In this document: one piece after another, positions 33,466-41,594 of the stretch
Layout of the letters: every line of letters begins with the position of its first letter
Position numbering within the stretch: the stretch's first letter is position 1
Source of the DNA: an uncultured Bacilli bacterium
Lineage (GTDB): Bacteria > Bacillota_I > Bacilli_A > RF39 > UBA660
DNA: 45,804 nucleotides
Direction of reading: 5' to 3'
Assembly (NCBI GenBank): GCA_947626595.1
Contig: CANQST010000007.1
Location: 1 to 45,804, forward strand
Translations under genes and position numbers: made by a program
Notes under the pieces: model-generated
Database searches by the model: none
The model's input: the letters and a program-made list of their open reading frames with translations, nothing else
Told to the model about the DNA's origin: nothing

Positions 33466-33484
33466 AAGATGGTTGTGCTATAAT
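33455..33484 (+). promoter_or_regulatory. Promoter of the T-box/metG transcript
   Basis: TTGAAG (33455-33460), an 18-base spacer and TATAAT (33479-33484). The -35 lies within the last codons of spoVT. Confidence 0.7.
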
Positions 33485-33489
33485 AGGAC

Positions 33490-33717
33490 CATAAATGTTG
33501 TGAAGAAGAGTTTTATGGTCAAATAACTAGTTAAGAGAACTTTTGGTTGGTGGGAAAAAGTATAGTTAGATTATAAAATATGGCTTTGGAGCTGTTATAT
33601 CGATATGTAGGTATAAACGTTAATAGGCGTTAACTATTTAAAGTGTATAATACAAGTTATTATAAAGTAAGGTGGTACCGCGAGTTTTCGTCCTTATATT
33701 TATAATAACTTTTTTTT
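33490..33717 (+). promoter_or_regulatory. T-box riboswitch (methionine specific)
   Basis: Leader RNA that senses uncharged tRNA and allows readthrough into metG. The T-box sequence AAGGTGGTACCGCG is at 33669-33682. Stem I shows the distal loop GGTTGGTGGGAA, and ATG at 33580-33582, just before GCTTTGGAGCTG, is in the specifier position, in agreement with the Met tRNA synthetase downstream. The terminator is formed by AAGTTATTATAAA (33654-33666) and TTTATAATAACTT (33699-33711) plus a T-run; the T-box sequence lies in between and would form the alternative antiterminator. Confidence 0.93.
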
Positions 33718-33731
33718 GGAGGGAGAATTTT

Positions 33732-35261
33732 ATGGAAAAATATTATATTTCAACGGCTATTGCTTATACTTCAGGCAAGCCACATATTGGTAATACTTAT
33801 GAAGTTGTGTTGGCTGATGCTATTGCGAGATTTAAGAGATTACAGGGTTATGATGTTTATTTTCAAACTGGTACAGACGAGCATGGAGAAAAAATTGAGT
33901 TAAAAGCTAAAGAGGCTGGAGTATCACCACAGGAGTTTGTTGATAAAGTTGCGGCAGAGATTAGGCGTATTTGGGATATTATGGATACGAGCTATGATCG
34001 TTTTGTTAGAACAACAGATAAAAAGCATGAAGAAGTAGTTCAGCATATTTTTAAGTATATGTATGACAAAGGTGATATTTATAAAGGAGAGTATAAAGGT
34101 CTTTATTGTACGCCATGTGAGTCTTTTTGGACAGAAAGTCAATTAGTTGATGGTAAATGTCCAGATTGTGGAAGAGATGTTGTTTTTAAAGAAGAAGAGG
34201 CTTATTTCTTTAAGTTATCTAAATATCAAAAAGATTTAGAAGATTATATTGAAAAGCATCCAGAATTTATTCAACCAGTTGCGAGAAAAAATGAAATGAT
34301 AAATAATTTTATTAAACCTGGTTTACAAGATTTATGTGTTTCTAGGACTTCTTTTAAATGGGGAATACCAGTTGATTTTGATAATAAGCATGTTGTTTAT
34401 GTATGGCTTGATGCTTTAACTAATTATATTACTAATATAGGTTTTGATTTTGATAAGTCAACAGAAGAATTTAAGTATAAATGGCCAGCTGATTTACATT
34501 TAATTGGTAAAGATATTATAAGATTTCATACTATTTATTGGCCATGTTTCTTAATGAGTTTGGACTTGCCTTTACCTAAACAAGTATTTGGTCATCCGTG
34601 GTTATTAATGAATTCTGATAAAATGAGTAAGTCAAAAGGAAATATTATTTATGCGGATGATTTAGTAGAAAAGTTTGGTGTTGATGCAGTAAGATTTTAC
34701 TTGTTACATGAAATACCTTTTGCGAGTGATGGTAATATTAATTATGAATTAGTTATTGATAAAGTAAATAGTGAACTTGCGAATGTATTAGGAAATTTAG
34801 TTCAAAGAACTATTTCTATGGGACATAAGTATTTTAATGGAAAAATTAAGAATACTTTAGTAGAAGAAGATATTGATAAAGAGTTTATTAAGGGTATAAA
34901 TGAATTAAAAAATATTACTTTTGAAAAGATGGATAAATTACAAGTGAGTGACGCTATGACGGAGATATTTAATGTCCTTAGAAGTAGTAATAAATATATT
35001 GATGAGACAACTCCATGGGTTTTAGCGAAAGATGCAAATAAGACTGATAGACTTGAGACTGTTTTATATAATTTACTTGAAGCTATTAGAATTTGTGCTT
35101 TATTATTAGAGCCTTTTATGCCAAGTACTAGTAAAAATATTTTGAAACAGTTAAATAATATTGAAGATGCTCTTTTCTATGTTAGTGACAATACTTATGA
35201 GCTAGGTCAAGCAGAAATATTGTTCCAAAGAATAGATAAGAGTAAGTTTTTTGAGGAATAG
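33732..35261 (+). CDS. metG: Methionyl-tRNA synthetase
   Basis: Charges tRNA-Met. HIGH motif is GKPHIGNTY (residues 15-23), the zinc knuckle CTPCESFWTESQ with CPDCGR lies near 127-148, WPADLHLIGKDIIRFHTIYW shapes the active site, and KMSKS is intact in SDKMSKSKGN. The anticodon-binding domain runs to the end. At 510 residues it lacks the C-terminal tRNA-binding (EMAP-like) extension of the 650-residue Bacillus form. ATG at 33732 follows TTGGAGGGAG; the track start at 33672 lies in the T-box. Controlled by the Met T-box. tatD follows 3 bases later. Confidence 0.97.
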   Translation: MEKYYISTAIAYTSGKPHIGNTYEVVLADAIARFKRLQGYDVYFQTGTDEHGEKIELKAKEAGVSPQEFVDKVAAEIRRIWDIMDTSYDRFVRTTDKKHEEVVQHIFKYMYDKGDIYKGEYKGLYCTPCESFWTESQLVDGKCPDCGRDVVFKEEEAYFFKLSKYQKDLEDYIEKHPEFIQPVARKNEMINNFIKPGLQDLCVSRTSFKWGIPVDFDNKHVVYVWLDALTNYITNIGFDFDKSTEEFKYKWPADLHLIGKDIIRFHTIYWPCFLMSLDLPLPKQVFGHPWLLMNSDKMSKSKGNIIYADDLVEKFGVDAVRFYLLHEIPFASDGNINYELVIDKVNSELANVLGNLVQRTISMGHKYFNGKIKNTLVEEDIDKEFIKGINELKNITFEKMDKLQVSDAMTEIFNVLRSSNKYIDETTPWVLAKDANKTDRLETVLYNLLEAIRICALLLEPFMPSTSKNILKQLNNIEDALFYVSDNTYELGQAEILFQRIDKSKFFEE

Positions 35262-35264
35262 TTT

Positions 35265-36017
35265 ATGATTGATACACATTGTCATTTAAGTAATAGTTAC
35301 TATGAAAAAATAGAGGAAGTGCTTGAGGAAAATAGAAAGGCTGGAGTTGAAAAAATTATTATTAGTGGCTGTTCTAAAGAGGAAATAAAGGAAGCTATAG
35401 ATATAGCAAATACCCATCAAGATGTTTATGCAACGATTGGGTACCATCCTGAAGAAGTTAATAAGGTAACTGATAATGATTTAGAGGAATTAAAAAGTCT
35501 TATAAAAAGAGAAAGTAAAGTTGTAGGACTTGGGGAGATTGGCCTTGATTATTACTATGAAAAAGATAATAAGGATAAGCAAATAGCTTTATTTGAAAAG
35601 CAATTAAAAATAGCACAAGAGTTGGGTATTAGTGTTGTTATTCATAGTAGAGATGCGGTTAATGATACTATTAATGTTCTAAAGAAGTATAAAGTTAAGG
35701 GTGTTATTCATTGTTTTAGTGGTAGTTTGGAAGTCGCAAAAGAGTATATAAAAATGGGATTTATGCTTGGAATAGGTGGCGTTGTTACTTTTAAGAATAG
35801 TAAATTAGGTGAGGTTGTTTCTAAAATTGGTTTAGAAAATATTGTTTTAGAAACTGATAGTCCTTATCTTACACCACATCCTTTTAGGGGAGAAAAGAAT
35901 AGTTCTAAGTACCTAGTTTATGTTGTAGAAAAGATTGCTGAAGTAACGGGTAAATCAGTAGAAGAAGTAGAGCTTAAAACATCGAAGAATGCCCAAGTTC
36001 TATTTGACTTACAGTAG
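35265..36017 (+). CDS. tatD: TatD-family metal-dependent DNase
   Basis: TIM-barrel hydrolase; family members degrade DNA with 3' end preference and are linked to repair. Metal ligands are visible: IDTHCHLSN (residues 2-10), GEIGLDYYYE near 92, VIHSRDA near 130, HCFSGS near 150 and ETDSPYL near 200. Length 250 is normal. It follows metG by 3 bases, the same metS-yabD pair as in Bacillus. The following rnmV of that cluster is missing. Confidence 0.95.
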   Translation: MIDTHCHLSNSYYEKIEEVLEENRKAGVEKIIISGCSKEEIKEAIDIANTHQDVYATIGYHPEEVNKVTDNDLEELKSLIKRESKVVGLGEIGLDYYYEKDNKDKQIALFEKQLKIAQELGISVVIHSRDAVNDTINVLKKYKVKGVIHCFSGSLEVAKEYIKMGFMLGIGGVVTFKNSKLGEVVSKIGLENIVLETDSPYLTPHPFRGEKNSSKYLVYVVEKIAEVTGKSVEEVELKTSKNAQVLFDLQ

Positions 36018-36063
36018 TTTTTGTGATAACCTAGATTTAGGTAGGGGTTAGAGGAGGTAACTA

Positions 36064-36636
36064 GTGAGTAGTTCTGCTAAGAAATCAATTACTATTTTTT
36101 TAAGTATATCTTTTCTTATATTGGTTGGTGCGATAGTTTTAGGATTTTTCCTTTTTAAATCAATATTTAAAAGTAGTGGCGAAATAGAAGTAAATTATTC
36201 TTCTAGAATAGTTCATATTGATAATAGTTTACCTATGGGTGATGAGATGGGTAAAAAGCTAGATAGCAGTGATACTAAAGATGGTCTTTATGGTTATATA
36301 GAGTTTAGTATTAATGAAGTTAAGGGAAAGAAAACTAAATATGAAATTTACTTAGAAGAAGAAAAAGTGGATGCTAAAATTGATAGTAATTATATTAAAT
36401 TATATTTAACTGATATGAGTGATAAAGCTATTTCGGGATTTGAGGGGGGAGTTATTCCATCTTTTAAATCATTAAAAGTAGCGAGTGATAGACCATCAGG
36501 GAAAGTTTTATATAGAGGAAAGTTAAATGCTTATGAAGAGAAAAAATATAAGTTAAGAGTTTGGCTTTCTGATGCAAGTGCAATAGATAGTGAAAGAAAG
36601 GAATTTAAAAGTAAGCTAGGCGTTAGGGTCTACTAG
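36064..36636 (+). CDS. Membrane-anchored extracellular protein, paralogue A
   Basis: Not recognised by family name. Residues 8-30 form a single hydrophobic segment (ITIFLSISFLILVGAIVLGF) after a short basic start, so the protein is exported and either anchored or cleaved. The outer domain of about 150 residues reads HIDNSLPMGDEMGKKLDSSD, then TKYEIYLEEE, NYIKLYLTD, GKVLYRG and YKLRVWLSDAS: a beta-rich module shared with the next gene. GTG start with AGAGGAGG. It lies 46 bases after tatD and 9 before its paralogue. Together with the S26B signal peptidase downstream it resembles SipW/TasA-type surface systems, but that link is inference. Confidence 0.75.
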   Translation: MSSSAKKSITIFLSISFLILVGAIVLGFFLFKSIFKSSGEIEVNYSSRIVHIDNSLPMGDEMGKKLDSSDTKDGLYGYIEFSINEVKGKKTKYEIYLEEEKVDAKIDSNYIKLYLTDMSDKAISGFEGGVIPSFKSLKVASDRPSGKVLYRGKLNAYEEKKYKLRVWLSDASAIDSERKEFKSKLGVRVY

Positions 36637-36645
36637 GAGGATGTT

Positions 36646-37248
36646 ATGAAGAATAAAAAGGGTGAGAAAGATTTTTCTGCTTTAATAGTTGGTATATGTG
36701 TTTTGTGTTTGACTATTTTGATTGCTAGTTGTGTAGTATTTTTTAATAGAAAAGAAGAGGTTCAAAAGGAAGAGAAAAAGGGTGGAAATGTTACATTATC
36801 TTATACTGATGATATAAATATTTTTAGTTTACCTAATCCATTACCATTAACGGATGCAGTAGGTAAAGCTTTAAATACAAGTGATATGTATTTTGATTTT
36901 ACAGTAGATGCTGAACTTGACGAAGCTGATACTATTGATTACGAAATTTATATTGAGAAGTATGGTAATACACCTACAGTAAATGACGAAGATATAAGAT
37001 TTTATTTGGAAAAGCAAAATAGTGGTAGTTTTGAAGAGGTATTAGAACCTACTAGTTTTAAGGGATTGACTGCTAAGAGTGAGTTAGGTTCACCACGTGG
37101 ATCAATGGTAATTTATAGTGATAGTACTAGTAAAGATAAAACAGAGAATTATCGCTTGAGAATGTGGATTGCAGATAGTGCTATTATTAATGAAGGAATG
37201 ACACCTAGTTATAATGTAAAAGTAAGTGTTACTGGTAAAGCTAAATAG
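36646..37248 (+). CDS. Membrane-anchored extracellular protein, paralogue B
   Basis: A 200-residue exported protein. Hydrophobic segment at about residues 11-31 (ALIVGICVLCLTILIASCVV), a charged linker (KEEVQKEEKKGG), then the outer domain: NPLPLTDAVGKALNTSD, DYEIYIEKYG, DIRFYLEKQ, GSMVIYSD and YRLRMWIADSAI. Each element matches its neighbour in order, so the two arose by tandem duplication and have since diverged greatly. AGGAGG upstream of the ATG. A double terminator follows. It could be a filament or matrix subunit, a sporulation surface protein or a lipid-anchored sensor; nothing in the sequence decides. Confidence 0.75.
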   Translation: MKNKKGEKDFSALIVGICVLCLTILIASCVVFFNRKEEVQKEEKKGGNVTLSYTDDINIFSLPNPLPLTDAVGKALNTSDMYFDFTVDAELDEADTIDYEIYIEKYGNTPTVNDEDIRFYLEKQNSGSFEEVLEPTSFKGLTAKSELGSPRGSMVIYSDSTSKDKTENYRLRMWIADSAIINEGMTPSYNVKVSVTGKAK

Positions 37249-37262
37249 ATAGTTTATTAATT

Positions 37263-37293
37263 AAAAGATTTTCTTTTTTGGAAGGTCTTTTTC
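37263..37293 (+). terminator. First of two tandem terminators
   Basis: AAAGATTTTC pairs with GGAAGGTCTTT with two G-T wobbles and a short T-rich loop, followed by T residues. Confidence 0.6.
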
Positions 37294-37337
37294 TTTGATA
37301 CTTTGTCTAAAAAAGTCAAATTATAAGTGTAAAGTTT

Positions 37338-37370
37338 AAAAATATCTAGTGTAAATTTAGATATTTTTTT
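37338..37370 (+). terminator. Second of two tandem terminators
   Basis: AAATATCTA (37340-37348) and TAGATATTT (37358-37366) with a T-run. The signal-peptidase promoter (TAGTCA, 17 bases, TATAAT at 37404-37409) follows. Confidence 0.75.
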
Positions 37371-37429
37371 GTCAATTTAATAGTCAAGTTAATATTTTTT
37401 TATTATAATTAAGTTAGGTGGTGGTAGAA

Positions 37430-38059
37430 ATGAATACTTTAGTCCAAGATATTAGAGTAAACCTTGAAGATACTCAATATACTACTATAGAAAAGTTATA
37501 CTATTATACGCATTTCTTGACTAAGTCATTTTTACTTGCTGTTTTTGCGTTAATTATTTTAGTACTATTTTGTTTGACATTTTATTTTGGAGATTTAATG
37601 TATAGTGTTAAGAGTGGTAACTATAAAGGACCTATACTTAGTGCTTATGTAATTGCTTCTCCTAGTATGGTACCTACTATTAAGGTAAATGATGCAGTAA
37701 TTATTAAAAGAGTTAATAATGATTTATTAGAAGTAGGAGATATAATTACTTTTAAGAATGAAGATTTAAATGTTAATGGATATACAATTACTCATAGAAT
37801 TATAGGTAAAGAAATGACTTCTAATGGAGATTTTGTTTATTATACTAAGGGTGATAATAATACTAGTGAAGATAGAGGTATTGTTAAAGAAGAAGATATC
37901 TATGGAAAGGTAGTATTGAAGATACCTAAAATTGGTTTTATACAAAACTTCTTGGAAAAACCAATTGGTTTCTTTATAAGTATTTTAATACCAATGTTAG
38001 TTATTATTGGTGTTAAGGTATTTAAAGTTATGAAGAGTAATAAAGGACTTAGTGTTTAA
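37430..38059 (+). CDS. SipW-type (S26B, ER-like) signal peptidase I
   Basis: Membrane peptidase that removes signal peptides on the outer face. About 30 cytoplasmic residues, a span at 33-53 (SFLLAVFALIILVLFCLTFY), then the catalytic domain. The nucleophile is Ser79 in ASPSMVPTI; the second catalytic residue is His122 in TITHRIIG, as in SipW and eukaryotic/archaeal enzymes, not the Lys of typical bacterial SPase I. YYTKGDNNTSEDRG is the conserved box with the Asp. A second span lies near the C-terminus (PIGFFISILIPMLVIIGVKV). ATG at 37430 fits TAGGTGG; the track GTG at 37418 is in that sequence. S26B enzymes often have few dedicated substrates; the adjacent exported paralogues are candidates. 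Confidence 0.87.
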   Translation: MNTLVQDIRVNLEDTQYTTIEKLYYYTHFLTKSFLLAVFALIILVLFCLTFYFGDLMYSVKSGNYKGPILSAYVIASPSMVPTIKVNDAVIIKRVNNDLLEVGDIITFKNEDLNVNGYTITHRIIGKEMTSNGDFVYYTKGDNNTSEDRGIVKEEDIYGKVVLKIPKIGFIQNFLEKPIGFFISILIPMLVIIGVKVFKVMKSNKGLSV

Positions 38060-38070
38060 GTTCTTTTTTC
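38042..38070 (+). terminator. Terminator after the signal peptidase gene
   Basis: AAAGGACTTA and TAAGTTCTTT pair (one G-T) around the stop codon, followed by T residues. Confidence 0.65.
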
Positions 38071-38113
38071 TTTTGAAAAAATTAGTTATAATAAATACAT
38101 AAGTGGTGATTTT

Positions 38114-38932
38114 GTGGAAAAGTATAATGTTAAGTTTAAAAAGAAATTGGGACAGAACTTTTTGAAAGATATGAGAGTTGTTTCAAAAATAGTAGATGTA
38201 GCTTCTTTAGATAATACTTCTTTAGTAATAGAAGTTGGACCAGGTGGCGCTATTATGACGAAGGAGTTAGCTAAAAGAAGTAAAAATGTTATGGCTTATG
38301 AGATAGATACGGATTTAAAGAGTGAGTTGGAGGAGAAATTAAAAGATTTTTCTAATGTGGAAATTTTATTTAAGGATTTTTTATTAGCTGATATAAGTAA
38401 AAATATAGAAAAATATGAATATGATAAATTATTTTTTATAAGTAATGTTCCTTACTATATAACGACACCTATTATTTTAAAGTTAATTAATAGTGGAATT
38501 TCTTTTGAAAAAATAGTTATGATGGTTCAAAAGGAAGTAGGAGATAGATTTTGTAGTAGTTGCGGAAGAAAAGAGTATGGTTCAATTAGTGTTTTATTAA
38601 ACTATTTTTATGATATAAAGAAAGAATTCTTTGTTTCAAGAAAAGAATTTGTACCGGAACCTAATGTTGATAGTATAGTTATTTCTTTTACGGAGAAGAA
38701 AGAAAAGCTAGAAGTAGCTGACTTTAGTTTCTTTGAAAGAATAGTAAGAGATAGTTTCCAATTTAAGAGAAAGAATATTAGAAATAATTTAAAAAGCTAT
38801 AATTTAAAAATAGTAGAAGAAGTTTTAAATAAATATAATTTTGATTTAAATGTTAGGGCTGAAGCTTTAAGTTATGAGATATTTGTTGATTTAGCTAATA
38901 GGTTATATTTTTCCTACAAGTTGAGGAATTGA
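38114..38932 (+). CDS. ksgA: 16S rRNA adenine dimethyltransferase KsgA
   Basis: Dimethylates A1518 and A1519 near the 3' end of 16S rRNA; late 30S assembly checkpoint. KKLGQNFLKDMRVV opens the protein; motif I is IEVGPGGAIMTKELA (residues 37-51); the catalytic motif is SNVPYYITTPII near 112; FVPEPNVDSIVISF lies near 185. Length 272 is normal. GTG start at 38114. In Bacillus rnmV-ksgA-yabG-veg run together; ksgA-yabG-veg order is kept here. Inactivation of ksgA gives kasugamycin resistance (family knowledge). Confidence 0.96.
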   Translation: MEKYNVKFKKKLGQNFLKDMRVVSKIVDVASLDNTSLVIEVGPGGAIMTKELAKRSKNVMAYEIDTDLKSELEEKLKDFSNVEILFKDFLLADISKNIEKYEYDKLFFISNVPYYITTPIILKLINSGISFEKIVMMVQKEVGDRFCSSCGRKEYGSISVLLNYFYDIKKEFFVSRKEFVPEPNVDSIVISFTEKKEKLEVADFSFFERIVRDSFQFKRKNIRNNLKSYNLKIVEEVLNKYNFDLNVRAEALSYEIFVDLANRLYFSYKLRN

Positions 38933-39145
38933 TAAAAAATGGAATTAACATAGATACAAAAAGATTTAGTCAATATGCTGACATTTATTTTCAATAGTAA
39001 ATTATATAGTAAAAAATAAGAATAATATCAACAATCAAATGGCAATGAAGAAATTGTTAGATATGTTAGATAAAATGAACAGCAAATGGTTCTTTTTCTT
39101 TTGTCATAATTTTTTTCTTTTAACATAAACTTTATTGGTGATTTA

Positions 39146-39928
39146 ATGAATTTAAAAATAGGAGATTTAGTTACTAGAATATCTCATGAACATGATATTT
39201 TATTTAAGATACTTGAAATAAATGGTAATATTGCTTATTTAAAGGGAGTTGATTTAAGACTTTTAGCAGACAGTACTTTAGGAGATTTAGTTATTTCTAA
39301 ACAAGAAGAAGCTAGAGAAGATGGTAAGATTATAGAAGAAAATTTACGAGGATTAAATATTGATAGGAGTAAGTATTTTTATTTACCTGGAAAGATTTTA
39401 CATATTGATGGTGACGAAGAGTATCTTGATAGGTGTATGAGTTTTTATAAAAGGATGGGTGTTAAAGCTAATGGGCTTACTTTAGTAGAGTCATCTATTT
39501 CTTCTAAGATACTTGATTTAATTAAAGAATATCGTCCAGATATTATTGTTATTACGGGACATGATGCTTATTATGCGAAGAAAAATGATACTAAAAATTT
39601 AGATAATTATCAAAATACTAGTAATTTTATAGCTGCTATTAAAGAAGTAAGAAAGTACGAAAAAAGTCAGGATAAGTTAATCGTTATAGCAGGGGCTTGT
39701 CAGTCTAATTATGAGGAGTTGATTAAAGCTGGCGCTAATTTTGCATCTAGTCCTAAGAGAATAAATATTCATGCTTTGGATCCAGCTATTGTAGCAACAT
39801 CTTTGGCTTTATCAGATAGAAATAAAAGTATTGATTTAATTGGAGTAATTGAAAAGACTAAGTATGGTAGTGATGGTATGGGTGGTTTGATTACTAATGG
39901 TACTATGTATGTGGGGTATCCAAGATGA
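39146..39928 (+). CDS. yabG: Sporulation-specific protease YabG
   Basis: Cysteine-type protease that trims spore coat proteins under mother-cell sigma-K control in Bacillus, and processes cortex/germination proteins in Clostridioides. Family segments: MNLKIGDLVTRISHEHDILF, LPGKILHIDGDEEYLDRCM, IIVITGHDAYYAKK and VIAGACQSNYEELIKAGANFASSPKR, which carries conserved Cys and the GHD histidine; quoted in parts. Length 260. It lies between ksgA and veg as in Bacillus. The 213-base gap upstream is AT-rich with only a weak hairpin and an unsupported 29-codon frame. Confidence 0.93.
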   Translation: MNLKIGDLVTRISHEHDILFKILEINGNIAYLKGVDLRLLADSTLGDLVISKQEEAREDGKIIEENLRGLNIDRSKYFYLPGKILHIDGDEEYLDRCMSFYKRMGVKANGLTLVESSISSKILDLIKEYRPDIIVITGHDAYYAKKNDTKNLDNYQNTSNFIAAIKEVRKYEKSQDKLIVIAGACQSNYEELIKAGANFASSPKRINIHALDPAIVATSLALSDRNKSIDLIGVIEKTKYGSDGMGGLITNGTMYVGYPR

Positions 39929-40137
39929 CGATAGGTATGGCTAAGAAAGAGGTACTTAATAATAAAGGGAAAAAATGTTCTTTTATATTTAGAGGTTCAA
40001 GAAATCAAGTAGAAGAATTTAGTGGTGTTATTACGGAGATTTATCCTGCTATTTTTATTATAAAATTAGAAGAGGGAAGAGTAAAATCTTTTAGTTATAG
40101 TGATATATTAATTAATAATTTGAAAATTATTAATTAA
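39925..40137 (+). CDS. veg: Veg protein
   Basis: Veg in Bacillus is a small abundant protein that stimulates biofilm formation and affects spore outgrowth through an unclear route. The 70-residue product has NNKGKKCSFIFRGSRNQVEEFSGVITEIYPAIFIIKLE (in parts NKGKKCSFIFRGSRNQVEEF and YPAIFIIKLEEG), followed by SFSYSDILI; Bacillus has SGILAETYPSVFVIQLD and SYSYADIL. The ATG overlaps the yabG stop (ATGA). A second in-frame ATG at 39937 gives MAKKEVLN, closer to the Bacillus start but without spacing for a ribosome-binding site. Confidence 0.9.
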   Translation: MTIGMAKKEVLNNKGKKCSFIFRGSRNQVEEFSGVITEIYPAIFIIKLEEGRVKSFSYSDILINNLKIIN

Positions 40138-40256
40138 TAGTAATTTTCTTCTTTAGATATAATTAATTTATTACGATAAAGCACTTGCAATTTCTTTTAT
40201 ATTAGTATAAAATGTAGTTATAAAGTGCAATTACTTTATAAGGGAGGAATATTCGT

Positions 40257-40538
40257 ATGAAAATTACATCTGTAAATGTACGTAAAATCGAAAAAGAAGG
40301 TTCTCGTATGAAAGGAATAGCATCAGTTTTAATTGATGACAGTTTCGCTGTACACGATATTCGTGTTATTGAAGGTGACAATGGTTTATTTATTGCTATG
40401 CCTAGTAGGAAGACAGCAACTGGTGGTTATCGTGATATAGCTCACCCTATTAATCCTGAAGTTCGTTCTATGTTTGAAGAAGCTATTTTAGAAGCTTACG
40501 AAAATGCAGAAGATGCCCCTGCTGAAGAAGAGGAGTAG
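40257..40538 (+). CDS. spoVG: SpoVG regulatory RNA/DNA-binding protein
   Basis: Small nucleic-acid-binding regulator involved in septation during sporulation and in virulence regulation elsewhere. The protein is nearly canonical: [20 protein letters not shown], then [39 protein letters not shown] and an acidic tail ([11 protein letters not shown]). 93 residues. AGGGAGG precedes the ATG. A promoter candidate with TTGCAA and TATAAA lies about 55-75 bases upstream, with a short 15-base spacer. ispE, purR and yabJ, which separate veg from spoVG in Bacillus, are gone. A terminator follows. Confidence 0.97.
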   Translation: MKITSVNVRKIEKEGSRMKGIASVLIDDSFAVHDIRVIEGDNGLFIAMPSRKTATGGYRDIAHPINPEVRSMFEEAILEAYENAEDAPAEEEE

Positions 40539-40545
40539 TATTTGA

Positions 40546-40573
40546 AAGCTACCTAGTTGGGTAGTTTTTTTTC
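40546..40573 (+). terminator. Terminator after spoVG
   Basis: CTACC (40549-40553) and GGTAG (40560-40564), extended by weaker pairs, followed by eight T. Confidence 0.8.
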
Positions 40574-40618
40574 GCATAAATTTCTTTTTTACAGCATATT
40601 ATTTTCTAGGAGGACTTT

Positions 40619-40909
40619 ATGGAAAAAGAAAATAATATAAGTAGTTATAATCATAGTATTAGTTTATTAGAAAGAAAAAACTTAGTTATTACAGGGGTTA
40701 AAAAAATCGATAATTTTGATAATAAAGAATTTCTTTTAGAGACAATTATGGGATACTTAATTGTTAAAGGAGATGGTTTAGAATTAGTTAAGCTTGATAC
40801 TTTAGCAGGTAATGTTACTATTAAAGGACTAATTAATTCTATTAATTATATGGAAGAAAATACAAAAAAGAATAAAGACGAAAGTATACTAAATAGACTG
40901 TTTAAATAA
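40619..40909 (+). CDS. yabP: Sporulation protein YabP
   Basis: Small protein required for sporulation in Bacillus, expressed in the mother cell with yabQ. Family pattern is clear over 96 residues: HSISLLERKNLVITGVKKID, NKEFLLETIMGYLIVKGDGLE and LAGNVTIKGLINSINY. TAGGAGG precedes the ATG. Its stop overlaps the yabQ start (TAATG). rqcP (yabO), which precedes yabP in Bacillus, is not present in the 45-base gap after the spoVG terminator. Confidence 0.9.
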   Translation: MEKENNISSYNHSISLLERKNLVITGVKKIDNFDNKEFLLETIMGYLIVKGDGLELVKLDTLAGNVTIKGLINSINYMEENTKKNKDESILNRLFK

Positions 40910-41175
40910 TGAATTTAAAAATACAGATTATAAGTATGCTTTTTTCTTTTCTTTTTGGTATTTTCTTATCTTTTTTAGTTAATTTGAATTATCGATTTCT
41001 TTTTTTAGGTAAATCTATTAGGAAATGTATTTGTAATTTAGTATTTTTTACTATGATGGGAGTAATATACTTTTTCATATTAAAAGGTATTAATGATGCA
41101 ATAATACATTATTATTTTTTACTTTTATTATTACTTGGTTTTTACTTATATTTTGCTTGGAAGAAAAATATGTAA
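40909..41175 (+). CDS. yabQ: Sporulation membrane protein YabQ
   Basis: Membrane protein needed for spore cortex formation in Bacillus. 88 residues, three hydrophobic spans at about 5-28, 42-62 and 66-83 (IISMLFSFLFGIFLSFLVNL; NLVFFTMMGVIYFFILKGI; YYFLLLLLLGFYLYFAW). The short length is less than half of Bacillus YabQ, which has extra spans and a tail; clostridial and other members are often short. The call relies on translational coupling to yabP and on position before divIC, with residue-level similarity limited by the hydrophobic bias. Confidence 0.82.
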   Translation: MNLKIQIISMLFSFLFGIFLSFLVNLNYRFLFLGKSIRKCICNLVFFTMMGVIYFFILKGINDAIIHYYFLLLLLLGFYLYFAWKKNM

Positions 41176-41259
41176 ATATGTTGTAAAGAAAGGGAGAAAA
41201 AGGCTTTAAAAATAAGATAATTTTTAGTATAATGTACCTTGAATAGGTAGGTGAAAGTC

Positions 41260-41553
41260 ATGGCTAAAAAGCAGAAGAAAAAGAAAAGTCACTTTTTACT
41301 TTTAAGTTTTGTGTCTATTTTTGTTATTGTCATTATGACTTTTACTATTGGTAAGTATTGGGTAGAGATATTTGATAAGTACCAAGAGAAGAAAAGTTTA
41401 GAGAAAAAACTTGTTGATTTAAAAGAAGAGGAAGAAAGACTTAGAGTAGATGCTGATAAATTACAAGATCCTGATTATATCGCAAGATATGCTAGGGAAA
41501 AGTATTATTATTCAAAAGATGGAGAATATATTATTAAAATACCTGAAGAATAG
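41260..41553 (+). CDS. divIC: Cell-division protein DivIC (FtsB family)
   Basis: Bitopic septal protein that complexes with FtsL and DivIB to activate septal wall synthesis. Lys-rich cytoplasmic start (AKKQKKKKSH), membrane span at about 12-32 (LLLSFVSIFVIVIMTFTIG), then a coiled coil (YQEKKSLEKKLVDLKEEEE) and the conserved end DPDYIARYAREKYYYSKDGE. ATG at 41260 has TAGGTGA upstream; the track GTG at 41251 overlaps that sequence. About 97 residues. Position yabP-yabQ-divIC as in Bacillus. Confidence 0.94.
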   Translation: MAKKQKKKKSHFLLLSFVSIFVIVIMTFTIGKYWVEIFDKYQEKKSLEKKLVDLKEEEERLRVDADKLQDPDYIARYAREKYYYSKDGEYIIKIPEE

Positions 41554-41573
41554 TATTTTGGTTCTTCTTTTTT
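41545..41573 (+). terminator. Terminator after divIC
   Basis: GAAGAA (41545-41550) and TTCTTC (41562-41567) flank the stop codon, with a run of T after. Confidence 0.65.
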
Positions 41574-41594
41574 CTTCTAAGGGAAGTGATTTTA

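Noticed and set aside
37094-37106. CCACGTGG in paralogue B as another parS
   Set aside because: Only the central eight bases match; the flanks are not TGTT/AACA, so it is ordinary coding sequence.
39039-39128. 29-codon plus-strand frame (MAMKKLLDML...) between ksgA and yabG
   Set aside because: No ribosome-binding site and a Phe-rich tail produced by a T-rich stretch; not supported as a gene.
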